This document shows, piece after piece, positions 49,747-62,800 of a stretch of 64,000 nucleotides of DNA. The notes under the pieces are model-generated. The model was not told where the DNA came from, searched no databases, and saw nothing but the letters and a program-made list of their open reading frames with translations. Made by a program: the position numbers and the translations under genes. The stretch comes from Stropharia rugosoannulata (lineage: Eukaryota; Basidiomycota; Agaricomycetes; Agaricales; Strophariaceae), in NCBI GenBank assembly GCA_028532985.1, contig JANCIK010000002.1:372001-436000 (forward strand). Direction: 5' to 3'. How positions within the stretch are numbered: the first letter of the stretch is position 1; each line of letters starts with the position of its first letter.

Positions 49747-51582
49747 ATGCACCCGCGAAATAAGTATCGAAATCCTCCAGATTTTGCTCAGTTGGCACAG
49801 TCATATGAGCCATTACGGCCTTAGTAAGTATACTTGTACGGAAGCACCAACTTGAAGAATACCTAACTTTACCTACCTAGTGTTAAAGACAATCGTGTCG
49901 ACTTCAAAGATGTGGAGGCTCAACGGTTCGTCCTCATCCTTCTCTGCTCTGCAGGCTGTGTTACGCTTACTCTGATTTAGGATAGGCGGTTGACAGAAGC
50001 CATCATGTTCCGGGATTTTGGTGTATCTTTGCAGATCCCTTCAAACCGTCTATGTCCACCTGTAAGCTTGCCATATGCGACTCAGTTGCGATATGAAAGC
50101 CTTTCTTAGGTCCCTAATAGGTAGCTTCAATTATCGGTGGAAAAAAATTCGAAGCTGAGGCGTTACAGGCTCAACTATGCCCTATGGGTTCAGGACATTG
50201 TCCACGCCCATGATTCTATCTTGAGACCTCAGTCGCGTATCATACGCGGCCTGGACATGTATAAATTTGCCCTGATACTTTCTTAGAATTGGACTGACCA
50301 ATACCAGCGGGACAGGGGCAGCTGCTATATATTCTTTTCTTGTATGCAAGATAGAACAACCTTGCGAAATGGTGGCGACAGGTCAGTATGACGTAAAGAG
50401 TAACTATTCCAATACTGACCTTCTTCAGAACTCGATGAAGAATCTTTCAGATCTGCTCATGAGAATGTGGCGAGAAATCACATGGAGTCCCGTATTTTTC
50501 TGCGCAGAGCCACTGCCGACGGCCGCATCCTTTTCGTCCTGGAAGATGACACCCATTTTGACTTCTCCATGTGTAATCCCCCTTTCTACGCTAGTTCGCA
50601 AGAGGTGGCTGATTTGGCCCAGGATAAAGAACTTGCTCCAAATGCAGTGAGAATTTGCGTCGGCCTTCATTATGAATACTTAGCTCATCGAGTAAGGTTT
50701 GCACAGGAGCGGACATTGAGATGATTTATCCTGATGGAGGAGAGGAGGGCTTTGTAGGGCGCATGGTGCTAGAGAGCATAGCATTTCAGACCAAATGCAA
50801 GTGCGTAAAGAACTTGGTATCATTTGCAGTGTTGACCGTCGTAGCAGATGGTACACCTCAATGCTTGGCAAGATGTCGTCCGTACAGTCTATCGTCGAGC
50901 TGTTCCGCAATCAATCCGTGAGTGACTATTCATGCGCTATCGACTTTCTCTGACCCTATATGCAGATATCCAACTACGCAATAACGGAGCTCGTCCAGGG
51001 CCAGACCCGCAGGTGGGCAGTTGCTTGGTCATTTGCGGATATGCGCCTTCCCGATGTGCGTCGTTTCATTGTTCTGTTGACTCCAGCATCAATGACCCGA
51101 GCTCACCGCAGTCGATCGCCCGCCTTTCTGCCATCCCCTCAAGTCATGCACTGTACCCACTACTTCCTCCACGGAATACATTAGTGCAGCAATTTTCTGG
51201 GTGTACGTCTGCGGACCTGCATGAGACCCTTAGGGGCGTGCTTGATAAGCTTGACGGTGTCTCCGCTACGGAAGTTGGGGACTCCATTGCTTTCTTTGTC
51301 GAAGCACGATCAAATACTTGGTCCCGCAGTGCACGCAGGGCTCGGCGCAAACCAGTTGACCAGGGGGAGTCTGGCACCCATGCACTACCTGAAAAAACAG
51401 TGTCATCAATACGTCCGGCGCTCACTTCTGCTGTCAGTATCATAGAATTGGAGGCACAACCTAGAGCTGAGGTACGTTTGGCCATTGCAGTCCAGTGGAT
51501 TTACGGCCTGGATAGAGGCCTGTTTGAAAGCTTTTCCGGGCATATCACTCGGAAAGTTACCGCTGCTGTTGAAGGCAAATAA
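49747..51582 (+). CDS. METTL16-type RNA N6-adenosine methyltransferase
   Basis: Starts '[20 protein letters not shown]', the conserved N-terminus of METTL16 (methyltransferase 10 domain). '[20 protein letters not shown]', '[17 protein letters not shown]', the SAM loop '[17 protein letters not shown]', the catalytic 'NPPF' in '[15 protein letters not shown]' and '[20 protein letters not shown]' follow. The C-terminus ends '[20 protein letters not shown]'. In fungi and animals this enzyme methylates U6 snRNA in its ACAGA box. An 11-nt exon (50110-50120) encodes most of 'VPNR'. The intron 51058 to about 51113 was chosen with the acceptor 'caccgcag', because earlier acceptors hit a stop. The gene converges with the BTB gene, 192 bp away. 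Confidence 0.93.
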
Positions 51583-51774
51583 AAAATAAAAAATAACTAC
51601 CACCGTCATGAAGATGCATCCTACGAATACAAGCGACATGGATTTTTTACGACTTTTTACGTCACCTATTGGAGAGGCTTCGATATTATTTGCCGAATAC
51701 ATTTTTGGAGTCCGGTAAATGTAACTGAGCTATGTGACTATCCCCTCTCTCCGTTGCTGTTGTTTTGCCGGTTT

Positions 51775-52735
51775 TTACAATTTCACGGTATTGAACTTGG
51801 GGATTTGGTTTGCCCGATCGGTAATGAGGGTCTGAAGATCTTCAAAAGCTGAATTGCAATTGCATCGCCGGTTATGTGCGTCTCTGGTTGCACAAGGTTT
51901 TAAGCCTGCTGTAATCTGGTAGTCTTTTCCCCAGCCATTTTGCAGGGAGGCGACAACAAATTTTTGCTTGGCTTGATTGTAAACAGAACATTCAGAACGC
52001 GAAAATAACCGATCGAATTGAGCTATGATAACTATCGCAAGGTTTCTCCAAGGCGTAGAGTAGAGGAGCTTGAAGAAGTGAGGATACGATATTATGTCAC
52101 ATTTTCGCCTACTCACCCATATATGCAATAATCCCGGATGCGTGAGTCCTCTGGTGATCTTATCCATTGGGTGAGCAATCGTCTCAATCGCTGCCTCATC
52201 TGCCAGACCGGAGTAACCATGTCTGTATGCATGATTCAAGATTTGGATAGGGTATTGCTTTATCATCTGACTATGGTAGTGCTGTTCGATTATCGGTACT
52301 ATACCCCATATTCAAAGACTTACTAGAAGCGGGTAATGCATAAATTCATCAATCCGAACACATGATACTTTTCGGCGGCCTCTGCCAGAGGAAAAAGCGT
52401 CTCTGGTTCCATGTCGAGGACAGAAGGCTGGCGAAAGTTATCTGCCTCCGATCGTGGATAGATGAACTGAAAGAGCAGATGCAAAGTTTCATATGGCTCA
52501 GAGAGCGCGACAGATTCTTTCAATTCCGACAATAAAAGTTGTGGAATAGGCAGACTACCGCTTGTAGCAATGAGATATTTGCTATGTGTCTTCAGGAGTA
52601 CGCCGTCTGAAGAGAGAAACGTTATATCGGCGTCGGCGTCGTCAACTATCGAGGCCAAAGTAAGACATTCAGATTTGCATCGTTCTGACCTAGCTGTAAC
52701 TCACACCGTGTACATGTCAGTGGCTCGGCGTTCAT
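51775..52735 (-). CDS. BTB/POZ-domain protein
   Basis: Four exons. The first (52705-52735) gives MNAEPLTCTR, joining to 'FDDADADITFLSSDGVLLKT' and 'HSKYL', the start of a fungal BTB domain. 'ETLHLLFQFIYPRSEAD' and 'EAAEKYHVFGLMNLCITRFY' form the rest. A C-terminal helical region follows ('YPIQILNHAYRHGYSGLADE', 'ECSVYNQAKQKFVVASLQNG', 'CATRDAHNRRC'). This is the expanded Agaricomycete BTB family, possible Cullin-3 adaptors or transcriptional factors, without a known specific role. The start was found by splicing; the frame has no ATG before the BTB core otherwise. Confidence 0.82.
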
Positions 52736-53458
52736 AACAAATTTTGGTCTGTATTGCGTTACCTCAAAGGGATTCCATGCAATGAACGGAGGAGCGAGGC
52801 TGGTGGGTTTCAGCGCCTAGCAAGGCTTGTTAGGTAAAGGCAATTTGAGACGGAGACCTAACCCGTGACGCGTGAAGCTTGAAGACCCGGAAAACCGCGA
52901 CTAGGTACAGCAACCTACCAACAACTGCTGTAAGCATAGCCGTGGGCTGTAAGATGTGTTGTGATATGAGATTGGAAGGTATTTCATGGAATAACAGCTT
53001 CAATATCGTGTAAACAAGTTGAAATCTCGGCTTGTGGCAAAAAATGCGAGCTGCGTAGTCTCGAAATTTGAACATCCATTGCGGAATATGTTAGATACAC
53101 AGGTATAGTCTGACATATCCTATGCAGAATGGGGTGCGCAGATCCAGGTGCAGCATAACTAGTGTAGCCTGAGAAAGAGCAGACAAAGTGATGCCGAAGT
53201 AGGCACTGATATCCAGTTCCTGAGAAAACAAATTAAGTGATGAGATGAGAGCCAATTATTCCCAGATTATCGTCAGCAGCAGGGTACAATGCGGAGACTA
53301 TTGATGGCTGTTGCGGACTGAAGAAACTGCCTGGCGCCAGTCAAGAGGTGAGTAAACGATATGATATTATGCTAAATCTGCGTGATATAAGTCAATTCAG
53401 TCAAGAAAGAGATATGAGTTACCTATGGTGTATTAAAGTGCTAGTAATAGATATTGGG
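52736..53458. other. Interval between BTB and MDM35 genes
   Basis: No supported exon; short anonymous frames only. Confidence 0.5.
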
Positions 53459-53811
53459 TTATTTTGGCGGTTGAGTGGGTGGTATAGGCTCGACTAGTGG
53501 GTTCTCTTCTCTAGCTTGGTCGAGTAATTTGTCTAACCCTTTCTCTTTGACGGCGCGCTTGAGTATATATGAGATGTATGCGTTTATATCATTCCGGTAC
53601 GACCTACTTGTACGCAGCTCTTGTACTGCTCCCAAATTTTGCCACATTTCTGGTTGAATTCGTCAGCTTTCTGCTTAGAGTACGCAGCTCGCCCTTCTGG
53701 GGTTTTCGACGCCGCTACGGCTGGTTCCAAATAGCCCTCAAACCATGAGTTGAAGCAAGTGTCATACTCCTTTTTGAGAGGAGTGCACTCAGCGGAAAGA
53801 CTCTGGGACAT
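53459..53811 (-). CDS. MDM35: Mitochondrial intermembrane-space protein Mdm35 (TRIAP1 family)
   Basis: Two exons (53608-53811, 53459-53557) encode 100 aa. Twin CX9C motifs are exact: Cys9-Cys19 (CTPLKKEYDTC) and Cys56-Cys66 (CGKIWEQYKSC), with the family's 'FNSWFEGYLEP' between them. Mdm35 is imported by the Mia40 disulphide relay. It binds Ups1/Ups2, carrying phosphatidic acid or phosphatidylserine across the intermembrane space. The C-terminal Pro-rich tail (PLVEPIPPTQPPK) is common in basidiomycetes. Confidence 0.95.
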
Positions 53812-56800
53812 GGTGGGGTTATAAGTAAGTTGGTAATACTACAAGAGAAGAAGTCGGATTGCGTTTCCCTGCCGGAGCGGCTCCGTATTGATTTGGTTTC
53901 GGCCTTTATAAATAACATAAACCAATCAATCATGTGAAGAGTTGAGGAGGTGACTTGGTAAGCAAGCTCCGGCAAGCAACCGGCAAGTTCACGGCAACCA
54001 ACTCAGTGGCCCCTGCGCCTTGCCCCTGTCCCAACTCAACTACTTACCTACATGTTATAAATTATAATATATGTGCGTCTAATATGTATCAGGCATATTT
54101 CCTAACAAGATGTCCTCTGCTAACCCAAATGTATATTTGTCTTCGCTCAACTTCAACATCACATATCAATGATACGCCCTTTCTGATATAATTGCAGTTT
54201 TGTAGTTTCAAACCGATCATCAGTGACTGCGAAGGATAGGAAGAGTATTTATCTACACATTGGTAGGAGCTTCAATACTGTATGACATTAATGACCGTAC
54301 TATTGATTGTTGTCAAGTATTCCCGATGATTTGCCTTCAAATGTTGGCATCACAAGGTATGCGTGTATTGATCGCACCACCAAAGGCTATTCGAATTCAA
54401 ACTTTCAGAATTCATGTAGCCAATACCCGCCAGTCCTACCTATCCATACTATACACTGGGTCAACCAGATGTGTGATATGTACGCATGTAAAGGTCTGCA
54501 TTTAATTACGAAAGGTTAAATGCGCAGCTCCTTCCGAGACTATTTCGGGATACCACATATTTGTGCGAGAAATAGTTTACCTTTACACAAACTCTACCCC
54601 ACTCCTGGGTGGGCTACACTGTCTAAGTAATTATTAAGCAGTGAAGGTTACTACCTCCGGTAGCTGTATGGTAGAGGATGGTTACATTCCGCGAATGATT
54701 AATGAGAGGTTTCATTGGTGTGCGCCACATCTACCGCTATAAAGATGCGAACTTTATGGATCTGCCCTCAGCCTGAAAGTGAACTGTCCAACATGCATCT
54801 AAGAGCATATGAGATAACCATTCAAAACCGAACACCGAGGAAGTGTCAGGGCGTGGTAAAATTTGGTCCCACAATGTCGTTTATAGCAATTTCTATTTAT
54901 GTAACACTGAAGGGTCTCCCATCTGATTCTGTAGACTTGACCAGAACTATCATTTTCTAGTCCCGAGGCGAGAAACATTAGGAAACACTGCAAGGGATAG
55001 AGTCCCTGAAAATCTGTTTGGACCAAGGATTACTAACGAACCCTTTCGGATACCCACAGCCTCTGACTACACTGCTCTAACAAAAAAACAAAAGTCAAGA
55101 GGTTGATGCATGCAACGTCAAAATTTATACGCGCAAAATAGGGCAATAAACTATATGTCAGAGGCTAGAAAGATACAGCTAACTATATCACTCCCAAGTA
55201 TATGAAGAGGATCTTTGGAGCATTGTCGAAAGAAATCACTTACTTATTTGAGCGCTTGAGCTCCATGCGTCCGAATTTCTTCGTATTCTGATATAATCAA
55301 AAGGTACTTTGACCTAGAGCACCATTAATTATAGCCTGATACCACTACTATCTCGGCAAAACTGGCTCAAATCTCTTCAGATTCAGCTGCCTTGTGACAG
55401 CTGACCACCATGCAAGTTATCTCGAGTCCACGCACGACAACTCTGCACTTGAGCCCACCATGTGATTGTAGATTCTGTGTTCGATGCAAGATCATGAAAA
55501 ATCCAACTGGGATCCCGAGAGGGCTATCCTGACGCCGAAACATGGGTGCATGCAATTGCCGAGTGCTTCACTGAATGATGAATCAACAATTGAGGGACTA
55601 TTTCCTCTCGCTGAATCTTGTGTCAGTCAGCTGGACAACGCACAGTGAGACGAAAATACCAAGTAAATTCGTAATGGGCTGATGGGTGACCGTGGCCCAG
55701 CCCACAAGTTGTCAAACAATGCCGGCCAAGTGAGATGACGCTGAGGACTCCACACTGTTGATATGATCTCAAGTAAGAATCAAGCGTCGTTTAAGATAAG
55801 GGGTGTATAGCTCGATTTTAAACACGCCTCTAGCATTAGAACTCTCATCGATTTTAACAAATGAACTTCTTCCAGCTATAAGTGTAGCTCATACCCTATT
55901 CTCCCCTTACCTCCCTCCAGTCACGTCCCGTTCGGGGCTTGTGCGGGCATTTGTAGTATATTTAATGTTTTAATATCGATTCAGACTGTGGATAGCTATT
56001 TTTAGATTATTTCGGAACCCTTCATGACATTATCAGTGAATAGTGAAATATGCCGTCGCGTATCTAGTGAGAAAGATGTGAGACGAGATTATCCACGCCA
56101 CAACTCATGGATTATCTCTCACAGAGTTGAAGTCGCAAATCCGACGGAGGACGTGCCTATAGGCTGGGTGACTTATTTTTACAACATGCCCGTTCAATCT
56201 CTCCGAACTGTTTCAGGTACTATGCCCACCGGTAGTAGTAGCCACGGTACTGCATATTTTGTTTTGTATGCGATGTTGTTTGGGTTACTTCACTCAATAC
56301 TGAGTACTCACCATACGCGACAGGTCTGGAGACCAATTGAGCCGTTACCGAGTACTGGCAAGCTTAAATGAATTGTGGTATCTCTGGGAAGGCTAGCTGT
56401 GTACAGATCAACGGGTACGTTTCATAAACCTGCAAAAGACCCCACGCTCCATGAACGAGGTTGTATCTTGTAAAAATAATACTCCAATTGTCAGTTGGTA
56501 CCGGCACCAGAGCGCAGAGGACGCAGATAGAAATGCATCACCTGTATGTCAATGCATCGCCGAAGTGTGTTATATCACGCAGCTTAGACTAGCTGCAGAT
56601 GTTACACATGTGCACATCTATACCTTGTTCGTATTACCAGCAACAGAGGATCACATATCAAACGCGCTTCTCCCGAGGCTCCTAGGCTAGTTAGATAGAT
56701 AGACAATTTAGTCGCTTTATTATAGAATAATTTCCAGTCACTCTAGCTAGCGCTTCTGTCACTGATGGATAGAATATGCTCAGGTCAAATACTGACATTG

Positions 56801-59800
56801 GCTACAGGCAAGTAGGCACGGAGCTGGACAGTTGGTATATTAAATATATTATAAAAGCGACTAAACACCCTGTCGTCTCGCCAATGAATTACCTTTCTCG
56901 AGCCTGATTCATGGCTAGTACATATCACACTTTTAAATTGCCGTATTTACCGTTCGTGAGCGCGTGAACAAGTTTTCTCTCAGTGTATGTACAGAATAAG
57001 ACCCTCCTGTTGCAACTCATTTTTGCAACGCTTCGAGCGTGCCCTTGAAGCCCGGCGTCAACCCAGCGTGGGTTTTAAAAAGGGGTGTGACTTAGGACCA
57101 CAAATAGTTTGTATTCGAACTCATGTATCATAACTCACAGCTAAACATATAGATATGATCAAGGCCGTGATGAGTGTGATGGCTAGTATGATGGTGCATG
57201 GTACTTACAGCTCGTCTGATTGAAGCAACGTGCTCCCGTGCTCTAAGGTATTGATGAGCTATTAGAAGGTTATTTTGATGATGCTTGTAGGCACTGACAG
57301 TTGCTACATACTACAAACCTTACAATTATGTACGGTACGAACTTGGCACACCCATCCATCAGACTGTGTACCATTTATTGATGCGTGAAGAAACGGAGAG
57401 AGCTGAGGTCCGTGTCCGTCGTGCCCATTTGCGCGGTCAACGCTGGGGCGTCTGGAAGCGGCCAGCGGCCTCCGCCTCAGGGACACTGTGCCGTGCTAAC
57501 GCGTCATCCATGGGACTAAGTAGATAATGTCAGCCGCCGGTTGATCCAAGCAATTTGGAATTTTGAATGCAGATCATAAACGTTCCCACACCCACGGCCG
57601 TCTGACTGCCCCTTGCGGGTATGAGGGCGATCTTTGAGTTCAAGAGTTTTGTGCCACATCAGATCGACGCAGTTAGTGATCCCAAAGTGAGTAGGTTCTC
57701 TGTCGTTATGAAACCTTGGCAAATATATACAGTGAGTTGCAAACAGATATTCATATCTATTTTTTCTCCACGCTCCACCACAGAAGACCGCTTCAGCTTC
57801 CGTCACCATTCCTTGAAGTTCTGTAATGGGTACCTGCAAAAGAATCTTAAGGAGGCACTGATGGGTTGCGAAACATAAGTGCTGCCAATCCTAGGGTTTA
57901 CAGCCTGGAAAATGAGCTTGATGGCTTCGCAATGGAAGAAACTCTGAAAAATGATTGATCTCGCAGGACTGAGGACTTTTACATGTTTGCAATTTTGTGT
58001 TTACACAGCTGGCGGCCAACTCTCTGATCCAATCTTTTGTTTCTAAGCCTCTTGTACACCGGGTAAATTATCTTGAGGAAAGTGGAAGAGGGAGGGTTGA
58101 CAGTGTACCCTTTCTCAGGTATATTACCGTCTCTCAGGGTTCGACTGTAAACGTTGTCCTCACCCTGCCAATTCATACATCAGTAGAAATCGCAGCTGTA
58201 GGTAATGTTATATTCGTGAAACCCGGAGCTGAAGTTGAATATCTATGTCACTAAAGTAAATCGTCGCGATGGTTAAAAGTCACTCAAACTCAAAATAAAT
58301 ACTGGACAATTGTGTATGTAGTTACTAGACATCTGAGCTATGAGGTGACTAGGCTAGAATAAAAAAGGCTAGCTAACTTTATGCGCCTACTGTGCACATA
58401 TTCCGGTGTCCGCTATGTATGTGCTACAGCTGTCTTCGTATCAACAATTAATAGAGACGATCCATTGGGTCACATCATAAGATAGTATAGCGACGCCTGT
58501 TGACAATTGCAAAACTTCTGATGGGTGGGTCGGCGATAGTTATTCGGATGTAAAGCGAAGACTAAGACTGGCAGCTATGCAATGCGCGGTCACCTCAGCA
58601 GATACGTTATCGCCAGAGAATGGAAGACTTGCAACGTTCACAGTGGTACGGTGCACGAATGCCATATACTTCTCAACGCCTATTATTAAAAAATCGCTTC
58701 CAACCGTTCCGAGGAATGTTCGCAGTAGTATTCATTATCAGAGCAACAGGAAACCATCACCATACAGTTTAGAAATTAGCATGCCGAACAAGTCCATTCA
58801 TTTCTACAAATATTATTGACCTTGTAAAAAGGTGAGGCCGTTGTACCGCGCCCAATGAGTTAAAGAAGGACGTAGACCGGTGACATCTAATCCGGTGCGA
58901 GTCCTCATTCCTGTTCTCCGTACCATAAATATCATAGAGCGCGCATTTGGGTATTGTTGTATTGAAGACAGGCTGGACGGCAAGCGGATATGTTCACTCC
59001 GGATACCAACTCACTCGCCCTACACATCATGCATGCTGTTATATATGTATGTCCTAAGCTCTGGATTCGCTCTATGATCTACTTACGTATATACATACTC
59101 ATTTTCGGTGTCTACATTGCTTGGGCAATGGGCATACGTGTTTTTAATTAGAACGAGCGTATCAAGCCGAGTTGCCGGACCCTACGTATGCCGCCGCGGC
59201 GTTATTGAATTGAATAAACATAGAACATCCAAAATTATCAGCATTACTGTGGATCCTTGTACGATATAAATCTTAACTATGACTCATATGTATGGGCTGT
59301 AAAGTGGGATTAGAGAGTGTAACTATGGCCGTGGTGCTCCTGACGATCATTTCAATACTAATTGCAGGGGGCGAGCGCTAGCGCCAGCATCATGCATCTG
59401 GCCGGCAACTTTCCGGCACAGCTTTCGGACTCCGTTGGGTTCCACTTTTATTGATCGCCACCGCGTTCGATGAGTAAGGTTGCACCATGCACAACTAAGG
59501 GCCGCTAAGCATGACAAGGGTAGATATGTTTTAGTACCCATCTCGGAACAAGGGTTCTGTGACGACTAGTTCAGCACCGCAGGAGTGCTGGCTACTACTA
59601 TGTCTCTACTGCCGTGCTTCGCGGCGGGCGAGCCCGTCGGCCGCTCGTCAGTTGGATCGACAGTCTCGTATTAGTGGTAACTATCGTGGGTTTCTACTCA
59701 CGTCTCCGGCAAGTAAACACGATTGGACTCCACTGAAGATCACTGAGGTTCAATTTAAAGCTACGTCCTGACAATTTATTTGAACAGATCGCGTTATGTC

Positions 59801-62800
59801 CATTGAGTAATTGAAACAGCTTTTTGGACCCGAGTCCAGTGGTGGTAAAATAAGATATCAAGCTGATATACCATGATGTATGTAGTATGTGCTATTTGTG
59901 CCATTGGAGCTGCAGTCTGTCACACTCTTACAATGTAACAAGTTCCGCCTCGCTACGCTGCGGCTTGGGGCGTACACAGTAAACAAAGTAGTATGTAAGT
60001 AATGTTGTAAAGCATTTGTAAATAGTATAATATGAAGCGTCACGGCACTGTTAGTAACGCGCCGCGCAATCAGCGCGCATTGGGCGCGCTGGTGCGCGCG
60101 GTGCTTATAGACTCATAAAGTGCCAGCCGCCGATTGGCCGCTGATGCAAAAGTTTGGCAAAAGTACGATAGTAAAGTAGTGCTACACACATAGCGTACTA
60201 TATGTGATTGGTTTGGTTGGCGGTATCAGACCATTGCATTGCATTTCACCTCCTTTTGTCACTCCATAACCAGCTCAAACCCAGGTCTGCATGCCGCGAC
60301 TCCGTCAGCCAAACACCTACATACAAAAGCGTGTCATAATTATAAAGATATGGGAGATCTACTAATAAGTTTTCTTTTTCGCTTCGCTGATTAAAGCATC
60401 AAGCATCAAGCATTCCAATTTCAAGGCTTAAACCTTCATAGCTTCATACGTTAATCAAATCGTTGTGATCCAACTTGTAGAAATTACGGAAGACTATGTC
60501 GAATGCACCATTGTGTAGCCTCGCCGGTCAAGTCAAAGTAAATACGGTTATGAACACGCTCACATCGGATGGGATCACAAGATCATGTCGGGATTTTCTA
60601 GAATTCTTGTCAGTGCTGTGTATGATGGACGCGTTTTTAGTAATTGCTTACCTTGGTTAATTCATACTGACTGGGTATGATGTATGAGCTTTTCCTTGTT
60701 CCCATCTGTAAAACTACTGCGCAATTATATTGATTTGATATTGATACCTCCGTACAGACCAGTGCAGTCAATAGTTCGTTGTTGCGTATGTATGTAGATT
60801 CAGAAGAGGTAGCAAAGCTGTGAATTTTTATTTTTTTCTCACACAGAAAGTCATGTCAATGAGCCTTGGCCATAACCACAAAGCTGCGCCCACAAACATG
60901 AATACTTGATCTCCGATTTCCCGTCTGGATCAAACCAATGCTAAGAATACAACTTACGCTTCCAACTACACAAAGATGATTATTGAAGATTACAACACCT
61001 ATCACACACTAGTTTACGGTGGCACTGTCGCCTAAGTGTGCCGCTGGACCTACAGCGCGTCACAGTAATTGACGTGTAACGCCGGCATCACCGAATGTAG
61101 GGTAAACACAAACAACTCAGCGCTATCCGGGCCTTAATGGAGGCGAGAAAGGTGCTACGCTTACACCCGTCGCATTTAGTGGATGCCGCGACTCGTTAGC
61201 GCAATCACTCACATCTGCCAAAATCAGCTCCTATCTATTCCCGCCGCGGAAGGGAGGTCTACGACTTACATACATGGCTACATGTCTGGTAAATCACATC
61301 ACACAACTGATTGACCGACTGTCTGTTGCTGCGTCGCACCGGTGACTCTCTAGACAGCACGGAGGCGCAGGGCATGCTCGTGGATCCGCACCACGCACAT
61401 TTGTCGACCGCGAAGTGCGAATCGATCACACGCTGATCGCGCACTTATGGTGTCGAAGCATCGATCAGAAAGGAAGGGCATGTGAGGATCATCATCAAGG
61501 CAGACAAGTGCCAGACAGCTCCTTCGACCGGCGAGCAAACGAAAGAACTGCAACAGTGCGCATGTGACAGGACAGCGCTGATTCTGATGCACCGTATCGG
61601 GTCTTGGCCTACTCCAACTGCAAGATGCGCTGGCTTTTCGCACCGTGGGCCTTCCCGCTAGAGGGGGGTATGGCACCGGTGGGCACTCATGAAATACACA
61701 CGCAGTTAGACGGAGCTGTGAGCAGCGCGCTCGCAAGGGGAGCTGCAGCCGGCCGTCTGCCCGTGCGTCGCGCGTCGGTGATTCAGAGGCCGGCATTTAA
61801 TTTACGCTTTTAATTTTTCAGACGCAAGTCCTCCTTCGCAACGCGCATCTCGCGCGCCCCGCGGGATTCAGCTCAACGGCTTTGAGTAAATACCCATAAC
61901 TGCGCGGAAACTTCTAAGTGCTCGTAGGATTTTAATTTAGTATGCTCTAAATTTCTTGGATTGCCTCAGACATGTGTATCCTAGAGTAGTGTGATGGGCC
62001 GGGGAGCCGGGCTAGACCCTCAAGCTTCAAGGCCTATTCGCCCAAGAAAGCAGAAGAAAGGAAAAAAGCGTGCGCTCTGCGCAGCGGCGACTAAGTGGCG
62101 TATCATCATGCCTTGGTGCCTCTGCGCTAGCCCCCACGCAGCTCCAGGGCCCGAGATTGTGCTGGCAAAGGTTATCGGACGGCCCGTGCGAGTCGTGCAG
62201 CTAATTCGACAGCATGATCGGAGCCCTCTTCAATGGGTGGCGTGCGTTTCTGCTCGTCCGGGTACAGGCAGTCACTTAAGGAAAAAGCATCTACCGTCTG
62301 GGAACACCTGCATGCATCTTCATCGCGCGGATTGTATTGGCGTGTCCGTGTTGTATGCGACTGTCTGAGGCGATGACGTCCCGCGGCGCGGCGCCGCCGC
62401 CTGCGGCCGGTCAACTTGACTTGACGCATTATTATCGCTCAAGCTGAAGCATGGACATATGTGCCGCGCCGTCTCAAGATCCGGAGGCTCGTGCAGCGTC
62501 CCATATAGGTATTCCAAGCTCCAACAGGCGAAACGCACACAAAGGGAACAACTTCAATTGTGCCCCAGAAGCATAGATTGACCTGCGAGCGACATCTGGG
62601 TCCGCATCGCCCACGCCCACGCCCACGCCAACCCCCATTGTGCTGAGGAAGGAAGGAATAGGACGAGTCAGAAACAGCGGCGCCACGCAGAGGCTGTACG
62701 CATTATACTCTAAAACGCTCGTCGTCTGCATCTAACATGTAAAACACCGTGCCGCGCTAGCGCCTATTCATACTGCTCTTTACGCCCCTCCCTTCTGCGT

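Noticed and set aside
51406..51702. Minus-strand frame with a membrane-like stretch over the METTL16 3' end
   Set aside because: It overlaps the conserved METTL16 C-terminus and has no family resemblance; probably chance.
60040..60130. GC-rich patch as a replication origin or CRISPR-like repeat
   Set aside because: There are only short GCGCGC blocks and one hairpin, with no regular spacers or repeated units.
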